DNA of 64,000 nucleotides from Pegea sp. RAD2-039 (taxonomy: Eukaryota; Chordata; Thaliacea; Salpida; Salpidae): the NCBI GenBank assembly GCA_034620365.1, contig JAQGEQ010000283.1:1-64000 (forward strand), written 5' to 3'. The position numbers and the translations under genes are program-made. Below, in pieces: positions 15,494 through 25,802 of the stretch (within the stretch, counting starts at the first letter, position 1; each line of letters starts with the position of its first letter). The notes under the pieces are model-generated. The model did no database searches and was not told the DNA's origin. It saw only the letters and a program-made list of their open reading frames with translations.

Positions 15494-15680
15494 AGCCCTG
15501 CTTAGTGGCGAAGCGGTTACTACACCTACCTTCTAGCTAGGAAGTACCGGGTTCGACCCCAGGTGGAGACATATAAAACTCCTGAAAAAAACCATAAAAA
15601 ACTCGTGAGAATGTGTGTTAGTGAGATGTGCTCTCTTTAGGCACCCTCCTTCGCATTTATATATATAAATAAATAAAAAA
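15494..15680 (+). mobile_element. tRNA-derived SINE, family 2
   Basis: The head 15494-15570 has a near-perfect box A (TAGTGGCGAAGCGG) and a perfect box B (GGGTTCGACCCC), with an anticodon-loop-like CCTTCTAGC between. A 90-nt non-tRNA body follows (GTGAGAATGTGTGTTAGTGAGATGTG...CACCCTCCTTCGC), then a TATATA/AAATAAAT tail. The two ends of the tRNA-like head do not pair as an acceptor stem, so this is a SINE and not a tRNA gene. The body is unlike family 1. Confidence 0.75.
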
Positions 15681-15699
15681 GAATCTCACAAACGCTAAT

Positions 15700-16080
15700 T
15701 AATGGTTTTTGCCGTCTTAATTTCATAGTATTTTAAAGATCGCAATCTCCCAATGTATTCAGAGGCTTTTCATTCTAAACCAAACTGCTCAATAACTTTA
15801 ATAACACCCAGTGGAGTAACAGCTTTTTAATAGGGTAACCAAGGTTTAAAATTCCATCTGTACACCAAAATCTATCGCATTGTTTAAAATTTTGCCAAAA
15901 AGAAGTTCAAGTAGTTTCTTTAACAAGTGAAGTGTAACACTTCCAGTTCCTTCACTTTCTCCTTCTATTTTATCATATAGAACTTTTGATTCATAATTTA
16001 CGTTTTACATATGCCCTTAAAATATTCCCTTTCTTTCTGTATTAATCTTAAGTTGTAATACCTAAGACCTTCCAATTATC
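15700..16080 (-). pseudogene. Broken coding fragment, part of a dispersed repeat
   Basis: Minus-strand reading gives coding-like peptides in shifting frames. First VLYDKIEGESEGTGSVTLHL and KKLLELLFGKILNNAIDFGV, then after a frameshift KAVTPLGVIKVIEQFGLE, a stop, and KASEYIGRLRSLKYYEIKTA. At nucleotide level the AAAAGCTGTTACTCCACTG...GTTATTAAAG...GGTTT part recurs at 34968-35010 on the plus strand, so it belongs to a repeat, probably a mobile element. I do not recognise the protein. Confidence 0.45.
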
Positions 16081-17088
16081 TTTTTGCTCGTAATATTTGG
16101 TTTTTAATGTAATATGTAAATTAGAATATAATAATCCTTCACGTAAACTACTTTTTGAGTTCCTGCTGTAAAAAAAGACATGAAAACTATCAAGACATAA
16201 TACCAAAATTTAGAAACACTATAAGGCTTAAGTACACAAAGCTTAAGAATTGAGCTTCTTATCAGACAAAGCGAAATTATTTTATAGTTAAATAATGTGA
16301 TCAAATAATAGTAATAACATCAAAACTAACTGTTAACAAGCTATCTTTTGATATTTAAAAAGTAGAGACTTTTAAATGTTACTACAAGACTTGATGAAAA
16401 CCCGTAAGGCATCAATTACCAGAATAATCAAAGAACAGCTGTAATATCAAAATTTGTATTATTTATGTCTGACTTAATTGGTTATGTAGGTTTTTAAATG
16501 TTATATTATATTTCTACTTATTTAAATGATTTTTGTAATTCAATTGATAAAAATATCTTATTAGGTAGATGATATTTTTAGATTGTCAAAGAGAATCAAA
16601 AAAATTGACCTGAATCTGAGACTATCATAATCATTTCGTTTGTAATGCAAGATTATAATTAACAAAGATGAGCCGCATGAAAAGAAACATTTCTGCTACC
16701 CAAAAAATTAGTTAATAAATCATAAATTAGTGACGCAGTTTTATTTTGAAAGTCATCCAATAAAATTATACTATGTATCAATAAATTTTTTGGCAAATAT
16801 TCTTTATCAAGTTTCCTTGGTCTTGTATTTACTATCAATAAGATTTGGAATATTGTAGCTTAGTTTGATAATTATTATAATTAATAATAGTAACAAAATA
16901 CACAAATAACAAATAAATACTTTGAAAAATTATAAAATCTGCTTCATCACCTCTACCCGGACGGTCAAATGGAAAAAAGTAACAAACGAAAACCACCATT
17001 TTTGTCATATTCATGATTTCAAAATTTATATCATTTTGTTGTTGTAGTAAGTTATATAAATTTAAATTGCAACTTCGATTTTTTAAAA
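16081..17088. other. Intergenic, promoter side of DNAJC9
   Basis: AT-rich. Nothing recognised apart from chance minus-strand frames overlapping DNAJC9 exon 1. No clear promoter motif. Confidence 0.4.
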
Positions 17089-19979
17089 ATGGTTTCCTTG
17101 AAAGAGTGTAAAGAGCTTTTTGAAGCCGATACTTTATATGAAGTTTTAGAAATTGACAAAAAAGCAAATTGTGAAAAAATAAAGAAAGCTTATAAAAAGA
17201 TGTCTTTAAAAGTTCATCCTGATCGTCACCCTGTAGAAGAGAAAGAACTTTGTACAACCAAGTTTCAGGTAAATTATAAACTTATAAGTATTATAAATAT
17301 ATATCATTATAAATATAAAAGATTTATTAATATTATTTATATATTAAAAAGTGGTTTTTATTCTTCATTTTAATCATATACGACTTAAGAGTAAGCTTTG
17401 AAACAATTCTAATAACAAACAATTGTATATTTTTGAGCTTTCTAATATCATTTTTTATTTATTGATTTTTGCTTTATAGTTGTTGTAATTTTTTTGACTT
17501 TTTGAAGTTTAAGTTTCAGTTGATTAAGTTATGAGTCACAGTTATTTATTTTCTTTATTTTTATAATTTTCTCTAATGTTTTAAATCATATGTAATTTTT
17601 TGTCTATTTGTGATGGAAGTATAAATTCTTTTTAAGCAAAATTTTATGGTTTTTATTTCTGCATTTGGAATAGTAGACCTTGATCTTTTAAATATTTTAT
17701 ATATGTATATCCTTTGTTGTGCAAATTAACTTTTATCTTAATATGATATAATTTAACATGAAAAAATTATAAATACACTGTTTTAATGAAATTTATAATT
17801 GCTGATGGATTATTCAATTATGTGACCAGATTTAAAGTCTTCATTTTTTAGTAACCTGTTTTATTTGACTTTTTATAGATTTCATTTACTATATTCATAC
17901 TTTTAAGGTTTTTAGTGTACTCATTCTTTTGATGAAATTTTTTAAAACATATTTTTAAATTGTTTATAAATCATTGGCTGTCTCCTTAGTGTAGCAGTTA
18001 TCTCGCCCGCCTGACACCTCAGTTTGAGCCTAGGTGAACACATATTTCCAACAAGGAAAAGTCCATAAAAACCCAGGTAGAAGGGCCTTATTAGTCTGGT
18101 CAATGACAACACTTTTAAGAGACATAAAACCCTGAATTGAAAGCTGGATTTGAAGCCTCGTAGGCAATTTGTACTCAGTGTTGTTTTGGTATCTTCTGCG
18201 ATGCCAATAGGGAACAGCTGAATTAGTTCTTCTGTTCCGTTTGGTAACCTTGTTGGCGTGGAGAATGTAATCCTGCTGCTCCTTATAACATGGCTTACAG
18301 CATGGCAGTTCTCAGCCAAAGCAAGCTATTTCTTCTTCTTCATTTCATAAATCATTGGCTACTAAATATAATTCTTCTTTAACTGATGATTAATTGTCAA
18401 CAAATTATTTTATTTTTTAGGTTTTATCACAAGTTGTTAAAATTTTGCTAGACAAAGAAAGGCGTGAGTTATATGATCAAACAGGGGTACTTAATTATGA
18501 GGAATGTAATTTAGACTGGTCTAACTTTTTCAAAGGTTTTTTTAAGGTAAAGAAATTAATTCATTGAATTAAATCATTTTAGTTTGATAAAATTGTATTC
18601 TACTTAAATTTTTGCAGTTTGATGTGAATGATTTTAATGAATACCGTGATGAATATCTCGAATCTGAATTGGAAACTATAGATTTGATAAATAATTATAA
18701 AAAGCATAAAGGAAATTTAGATTTGGTCTTTGAATGTCACAAGTTTTTTGAAATAGAACATGAAGATCGTCTCAGGTTTATAAAAATAGATGATTGATAA
18801 AATATTTAGTTTTTTTGCATCATAAGAATTTTACTTGGTTATTTATTTCTTTGTATCGACTATTATAAATACTTTTAAATCAGATATAAGATGTAAATAA
18901 TATGATGATAATTATAATTTTTGTTTTATTAATAAAGTATGAGAAATTCTTAGATATAGTTTTAGCTTTTGAAAACTCAAATTAATTTTTTCACTTTAGC
19001 TATAACCATCGATTTATTAGATTATAATTTTAAATATCTTTAGTTTTTATCCTGTTAATTTTATTATTCATATAGGAAAATTTTAGATGAAGCAATTGAT
19101 AAAAATGAAATTCCAGCATTTGATGCTTATGTTAATGAAACTAAACGAAAACGTAACAGACGTAAAAAGTTTTATTTAAAAGAAAAAGAAGAAGTAGAAA
19201 AAATGAATTCTGGTAAGTTGTCGACATTCTGTTAATTTTCTATCAGCGTTTGTTATTTATGCTGGGTAGTAAACATTTTAATTTTTATGCCCATGCTAAT
19301 AACACTGATTTAAATTTTTCGTAGAGTAGACAAATTTCTTTAAAAATCTGTTAAGGAATTAAGCTTCTCAACCAACAACACCATGCTGAGAGAAGATTGT
19401 CTTTTAGATAAGTGTTGTGCTTAGTGTTAAAAGGGATTTCACCACTTTTATCAGTTTCCAGCAATAATTTAATGTTACTAGTATTTACCTTCTCAAAAAG
19501 TTGTCAAAGTGTTAACAGTTTTTTATTCTGATAAAAACTAATCGAAGTGAAATTTGCTTTCTATCGGCAGAACAAAGTAGACTTTAAATCATATTTTTGT
19601 TGCATTTTGTATCTTAGAATAATAAACGTTTTATTGGCTAAATTTAAGCTACAATTTTGTATGTCTAAAATATGATAAATAAAATGTTATAAAAGGTTTA
19701 GGTAAAAATTAGTAAAAATCTTTTATTGAAGCGATATCTCGGATTTAATCTCACGTTTCTGTCTTAGACTCATTAATTGTTTTTATAGAGAAAGAAGCTG
19801 AGAACAGTTTTGAGGCTTTGGCCTTGAAGATCAGAGAAAGACATGCTCAATCTTCAGATGATTTTATAAAAAGGCTGGAAACTAAGTATGCACCTCCTGC
19901 AAAAAAAAAGAAGGTTGCTGCTTCAACTAGCAACAAGAAGGTATCTGTTTCGTCTAGCAAAAAGAAAAGAAGAAAATAA
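17089..19979 (+). CDS. DNAJC9: DNAJC9, J-domain histone co-chaperone
   Basis: Nuclear J-domain protein that binds H3-H4 and recruits HSP70. Five exons: 17089-17268, 18421-18546, 18618-18775, 19076-19212, 19789-19979. All phases close, giving 263 aa against 260 in human. The J domain occupies about residues 14-85 with the catalytic VHPDRH (HPD) loop near residue 43 and a KKAYKKMSLKVHPD helix II. The middle part has LDWSNFFKGFF and NDFNEYRDEYLESELE, matching the DNAJC9-specific region. The histone-binding C-terminal part begins KILDEAIDKNEIPAFDAYVN and ends in a Lys-rich tail (KKKKVAASTS...SSKKKRRK), a likely nuclear localisation signal. Intron 1 (17269-18420) contains a SINE with target-site duplications. 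Confidence 0.95.
17966..18360 (+). mobile_element. tRNA-derived SINE, family 1, copy 3, with target-site duplications
   Basis: Full-length copy at 17980-18346, flanked by identical 14-bp direct repeats ATAAATCATTGGCT at 17966-17979 and 18347-18360. It shows CTCCTTAGTGTAGCAGTTAT (box A), CTGACACC, the body GTCCATAAAAACCCAGG, GACAACACTTTTAAGAGACA, TACTCAGTG, and the 3' end GCAGTTCTCAGCCAAAGCAAG followed by TTCTTCTTC. The perfect duplication marks it as the clearest, and perhaps youngest, insertion in the window. Confidence 0.9.
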
Positions 19980-21480
19980 TTTGTGTCAACTTTGGGTGGT
20001 TTGTTTAGTAAAATGACGGAAATTATTAAATATGTCTGTTTCTTTTTATGTTTCTTTTTTCTAATGAATAAGTTTGAAAAATGCTAAAAATGTCTTCAAT
20101 AGATTTGAATCTATTTTCATTAACTTTTTATATTGAAATTTTGAGTTTTTGTCATTATTTAGCAACTATGTCCTACATACACCAAAATTGACTAGAAGGT
20201 GAATCAACTTTATTTCTGTTTGTTGAAAAATTATATCATTCAAATATTCTTTTATTTTAAATACAGGTTTATTCTAAATACTCATAAATTTTACTCAATT
20301 ATCATCAAATTTTCTTAAATAACGAATTGTAGAATAGTTGAAGCAGTTTCTATTTGTTGCTTTGATGTAAAAGTTCTAATCAAGCTCAGACAAATAAAAA
20401 GAAAGAAAACTTGTTCTAAACTGTAAATGACTGCGATAAATCGGAATAGTTAAATATTTCTATATCAATTTCATATGTTACACGATAACTAATTTGTAAT
20501 GACTTGTACTATTTTGCTGTCTTTATTAATTGTTTTTCATTGAATAGGTGTTCAATAGGGTTGTTTGGTATTAATAATTTAACATACTACTGATTACTAC
20601 AAAAATACATTGCGCCACAGGTTACTTGTTAATAATCAAATTTTCTTCGAAAATAAGATAAAAAGGATTTCATTTTTAAGCTTATAAAGTGGTTTATCAG
20701 AACTTGACTGTAAAGTCGATAAAATAAATTAACTATTTTTATTTTCGATTAATTTCATTGGAGTTTAGTCATTTTTATCAAAATTTTTAAATGCACTTCA
20801 TTGATTTTAAGAGACAATATAAAGATATATTCGTTATTATTTTGCTATAAAACCTTTGCAAAAATACTAACACTTGTAACAAGAAAAAATGTTTTATATT
20901 TTGGTTTTGGTAAAAGTTTTTGGTATTGTATTAACATAAGACTACAAGAATACATAATATTTCAATGTAACTACAATATTAAATAAAAATGTTTATATTT
21001 TTTAATATTTTAATATCCTATTTCTAATACGTTTTACACGATAAAATTTATTTCTTGTAATAGCGTATCTTTTGAATACTTCCATTTTAGTTACATAAGA
21101 CACAGCTTCAAGTTTTATTTTATCAAATAATATTTTTTGTTTTGAGGATCTTTTGGTTTTTGTTTTTAAGATATTTTAAGAAATTTGCTTGTTTTCTAGA
21201 ATTGTTGACCCAGGTGGTAAGTTAATTAATTAATTTATTCTATTTCGTCATATAAGTAGTTCGCTTTTTTATATAATTTGTTTAAGAATATCTTGAATTA
21301 TTCTTAATGCTAACTTTAAAAATTAGTAGTAATTAAAATTATTCTTATTATTTTTAAAGAAAGTTATAGGTTTCTTAAGATTTATTTCATTTAGATCATT
21401 ATAACTATATTTTTTTAATTTCATTTTGATATAACTTTTTAAATTTGTTTTATAGAACTTTGTTAATTATATTTTATAAG
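19980..21480. other. Intergenic between DNAJC9 and RGP1
   Basis: AT-rich, no protein gene. A candidate 17-nt non-coding exon (21200-21216) flanked by TTTTCTAG and GTAAGTTA may be a 5' UTR exon of RGP1, spliced to an acceptor at 21480. Confidence 0.35.
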
Positions 21481-21496
21481 AATTTATTCAAAAGAA

Positions 21497-23765
21497 ATGA
21501 TTGAAGTTGCTGCTAAATTAAAAAAGGGATCAGTTTATTTTGCTGCAGAAACAATCACATATTCTTTAAGATTTACAAACTTTTCTGATCTCTCACTTAA
21601 TTCCCATACTTCAGGGTTAGTGAATTGACATTTTTAACTACCAAATACATTATCTAATAAATATATTTTAATAAATATGTTAATTTCTTGTCTAAGGACT
21701 TATAATATTAGTTATATTTTTTATATTTAGAGAAACTGAAACAATTGCTTGGGTTAGCGCTCAAATTCATTGTTTTTGTCATATAAATGAAGCAAGAATA
21801 AATTTTCCACAGTCTGCAAAAAAGAAGCTGTTAGCATCAGGTAAATAATTAATAGTTAAAAGTTTAGTTTCATGAAAGTGTATTATATAATTTTGTTATT
21901 TTTAGTGATAAGTCTATTATTTTCATAATTTTATTTATTAAAAGGTTATATAAAGTTTTCAACATTTCAGCAATATAAATCAATATTTTCAATTTTCTTT
22001 CACTCTAAGCATACTCTACAACTTATAATATTTATATCATAGTTTAAACCCTTAATAAATTATATAATACTTTAATTGATGATTTTTAGCTTACTTCAAT
22101 AGTAAATAATATTTCTAAAATATATTTTTCTGGAATTATAGGAACATCATTTATTCCTCATCAAGATGAACAAGGATTTTGTGTGTTCCAAACACAAGTC
22201 AAGATTTTATTTTGTGATCTGCAATTAGCACCCGGCAAAAGTGTAGTCTGTAAATGTTTTTATTTTTTATAATTTACAAATATTAATCTAAAAAATACTT
22301 ATAGATGAATTTGATGAAATACTACCAAGCAATTTACCTCCTAGCCATAGAGGAAGGTCTTGTAGATATTCCTATAAATTGACAATAGGAACCCAACGTG
22401 TTGGAAAATCTATTCAAATTCTTCGAATACCTTTTCGTGTGTTAGTTATTTATGGTAATTACCATTTTTATTTTTTTATTTGATTAATAACACAATAAAA
22501 TATATTAAATTATCTGTTTGTTTATATAAACTATTTTTAGGTTTGACTGAATATTTGATGAATCAGAGCAACCAACCAAATATACCATCTAACCCTTTCT
22601 TGGAAGACCCTGCATCAAAACTAGATCTTCAAGAGATTGCGAGTGATCTTTTAAACATGATGTCTTCTAGAAAATCTTCTAGTTTGTTTAATTTGATTAT
22701 CTCATCTATGAAATATATTTTTAATTAATATAAAATTTTGATTTTTTTTTTAGTTTTAAAATCTTTATTCTACTTTATGACGGCAGAAAAAAAACTTGAT
22801 TATTAAACACATTGATTTTAATGAAGTCTCAATAAAAATGAGCAAGTATTTAACAGTCAAAAAATATCTTTATATTTTCAAAATAGATACTTTATTTTTA
22901 GAAATTTTCCAAATTCGGAACAGCAACAACAAAAAAATTGGTGTGTTCTCCTTAGTGAAGACATCTGCTAAAATAGGCGAAGATTTTGTGGGAACATTTG
23001 ATTTTTCAGGTTCAGATATATCTTGCGTTCAGGTTTGGATGATACTTTTTGTATTTGTTTACAGCTTTGAAATTTCTTTTTATGCAACTATAAAATGTTT
23101 CAGTTGCTTGTTTTTCTTATAATCTAAAATCATTAAAAATTAAATTTCAGTATACAGTCTGTTTACAAAGTGAAGAAGTTATTAGTGAAGAATATAAAAA
23201 ATCTGCAAATCAAAGCAACGCAATCGTTTCATATGCAAAGTTTAATGAATTCTGTTTGTTTACTGAACGTACCCACGTACTTTTGCCTGTACCACTACAT
23301 GTGACTCCCAATTGCATGACTGATCTAGGTAATTAAATTTCGAACTTATATCTGATGATAGCTTTTAAGTAATAATAATATGAAAATTTCTACTTTGGTA
23401 CAAATGAACTCACTGAAGAATAGATAAAACTTAATTTTGAGTATCAATACTTATTTGTTTTTAATAAATCTGTTTTCATAAATGATTATTTTCATATCTT
23501 TTTATTCAAATTATTATCAAAATGTTTTTTAGTTTGTCTCAAATGGAAGATACACTTTGAATTTACGGTGATGACGTCATCACTAGTTGGTGTTGAGCTG
23601 GACTTAAGTGGTGGTCACACAAACGGAGACCAACTGTGGCAAGGTCCATCAAACTTTGAGACTGAAATAATGACCTGGAATATTCCTGTCCATATTCTAC
23701 CGACTTTGCCAAGTCAGGCTGAAAATCCTGCCTCGTCTAATCTCATATCCATTCTACGTTTTTAG
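21497..23765 (+). CDS. RGP1: RGP1 homologue, partner subunit of the RIC1-RGP1 Rab6 GEF
   Basis: RGP1 forms, with RIC1, the Golgi complex that exchanges nucleotide on RAB6A and supports endosome-to-Golgi retrograde traffic. It has an arrestin-like double beta-sandwich. Eight exons: 21497-21615, 21731-21840, 22142-22249, 22305-22454, 22541-22681, 22902-23032, 23151-23328, 23533-23765. Phases close, giving 389 aa against 391 in human. Diagnostic blocks: MIEVAAKLKKGSVYFAAETI at the start, ETIAWVSAQIHCFCH, KILFCDLQLAPGKS, YSYKLTIGTQRVGKSIQILR, RVLVIYGLTEY, NPFLED, KIGEDFVGTFDFSGSDISCV, HFEFTV, WNIPVHILPTLP. Identification rests on this ordered match to the vertebrate protein. The only divergent part is the shortened linker around residues 163-210. 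No RIC1 gene is in the window. Confidence 0.95.
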
Positions 23766-25400
23766 CTTCAATTATAAATCTCTTATTATAGACTGAACGT
23801 CTCCTAGTTATTTTGTAATCTCTGCCTACATCGGATTTATTTTTGTATCATATATACTTCATATACTAGTATTTAAAACACATCTTAAGGTCAAATTTTT
23901 AGGATTTGTCCTCTTCATGACTTCTCTATTTCTTTCCAAACTCTTACTGATCTTACAAATGACAGTAAATAAAATTAGATTTTTTTGATGAGATATTTCT
24001 TTGCAGTGGCAGACTGAAATTTTAATCGATTTATGTTTCAACTTTATCAAAAGTTCTTGTTATCAAAATAAAATAGTGTGTAGTTGTTTTTAAGACTGAA
24101 GATGTTGATATTAATTCTTGAATCTGAGTTTTTAAGACGATGGCTACTAACGCTTCACCTGCTTTAAATAATATATGGAACCTTCTGTAAAAAGTATTTG
24201 ATACTTTAAATTTTGAAGGTCTTATAATAGTATATTTTTATCAGTAACTGCTTGCATTAAATAAAAAAGATTTTTTTTGATAGTAAGAGCAAATAATTTT
24301 TGGAGTCTTTATTCAGCACTTTTGAGTGTGCTCTGAGCTTTCTGGGGTAATTGAGGACTAAGTTTTTAAATCTTTGGTTTTAACTACAAAAGACATCTTT
24401 TAAGTTTTCATTAAGACTTATGGAAACGTTGATATAATTTTATATCATTATAAATTATCACAATTATATCTAGAAATGAACTTTTAAATTGAAATAGGCA
24501 ATCAGCTTTGTAACTACCAGAAATTTACATTTTGTGGTTTTCAAAAAATTTAATAAGTGATATCGTCAACTTAATCTAGTTTGAATAACATACCAGAAAA
24601 TAAAAAGTCATTTAAGATAAATATTATTCAAATATTAGTAAACAATTGTTTTAATGAAACATTTATTATTTCTAAAATACAAGAAGGTTTATATAACTTG
24701 TGTAACTTTTTTTCTGGACTTTTTATAAGCAATTAAATGTACTTGACAACATGTCCAAATATAATAATAAGTAATAAATGTACAAATACTTTACCACAGC
24801 TTATATTAGTTTTGACATTTGATACGTTAATAGAATATTTCAGGTAAATTACAAAACCGAAATCAAAAGAAAATTGTTTATTGGAAATCAATTAGTTTTT
24901 CAGTAGACTTATTTTGAAAAAATAAAAATATTGAGTATATATCTAAACTCTCAATTACTTGTACGTTATAAGCAATTTCGAAATCTCTGTGCAAAGCTAT
25001 CTTAAAACTACTTTTGTAATAAGAAAAACAACTTTATCAAAAATAGTTGTTCCCTAAAATGCCGACAGAAATCGATTGAAATCATAATTATAATTAAAAT
25101 TGATTATTAAAATGAAATTATATTTACCAAGAATCGCAAAAGCCAGAATAGTTTCTTCATAATAAGTAAGCTAGGAAATTTACTTACCGCTGAGGTTTCA
25201 AGGTTCAAGTTACAAAGTTTTATTAGTTTTACACACAAAGAAAACTGATATTTTAGCTATATAGATAAATGAAAAGATAAATCTTCCACGAATTATTATA
25301 ATTAAGTAAACATAATTAAAAATGTGGCAACAGCACAGCGTTTCACGTTGGAAAATATTTTATTTTCTATTTTATACTTTATTTTAATTTAATTAAATTG
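23766..25400. other. Intergenic, nothing recognised
   Basis: AT-rich sequence between convergent genes. I see no coding or repeat signal worth reporting. Confidence 0.45.
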
Positions 25401-25802
25401 TTAGTCTTTATCAAGTAATTCCTGCATTGATTTTACATCTTGAATTGCTTCTTGAATTTTTTCTTCAACTTTAGTTGCTTTACTATATAGATGATTAAAA
25501 TAGATTATATTATCTACATCTTTACCATCTATGTAGACTTTAACAGCAGAGCAGCTGGTTATTGAGCTTAAAACAGCGATGTATTCCGGGGCCTTTATTT
25601 TTCTTGCAAGATGCAATTGTCTAAGCTGATCTAGATCTTTAATTAGGTGTTCCATCACTGCAGACTTTAAATCATCTAACATATCTTCATTACGTCGACC
25701 TTTTGGTTGAAACTCTTCTGAGTGTATCTCCTCCAAAATGGTTATTATAAGCTTAACTGTATTTTTAAGTTCTTTTCTTGAATGAATAACATAGAAATCC
25801 AT
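25401..25802 (-). CDS. Small helical protein of unrecognised family, paralogue A
   Basis: A 133-aa single-exon protein, homologous over its length to the ORFs at 29902-30279 and 33363-33758. It has no signal peptide, membrane segment or zinc motif. Predicted character is all-helical and charged: an N-terminal amphipathic stretch (KNTVKLIITILEEIHSEEF), a GRRNE turn, a helix with KDLDQLRQL, the most conserved core (Y-x2-VLSS...AVKVYIDGKDVDNIIYFNHL), then a C-terminal EEKIQEAI helix. Cysteine is sparse. An upstream 3' splice site (TTTTTTAG, ending 25814) leaves 11 nt before the ATG, as in the other two members. I do not recognise the fold or function. Conservation among three copies argues that it is a real gene. 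Confidence 0.8.
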   Translation of the reverse strand: MDFYVIHSRKELKNTVKLIITILEEIHSEEFQPKGRRNEDMLDDLKSAVMEHLIKDLDQLRQLHLARKIKAPEYIAVLSSITSCSAVKVYIDGKDVDNIIYFNHLYSKATKVEEKIQEAIQDVKSMQELLDKD

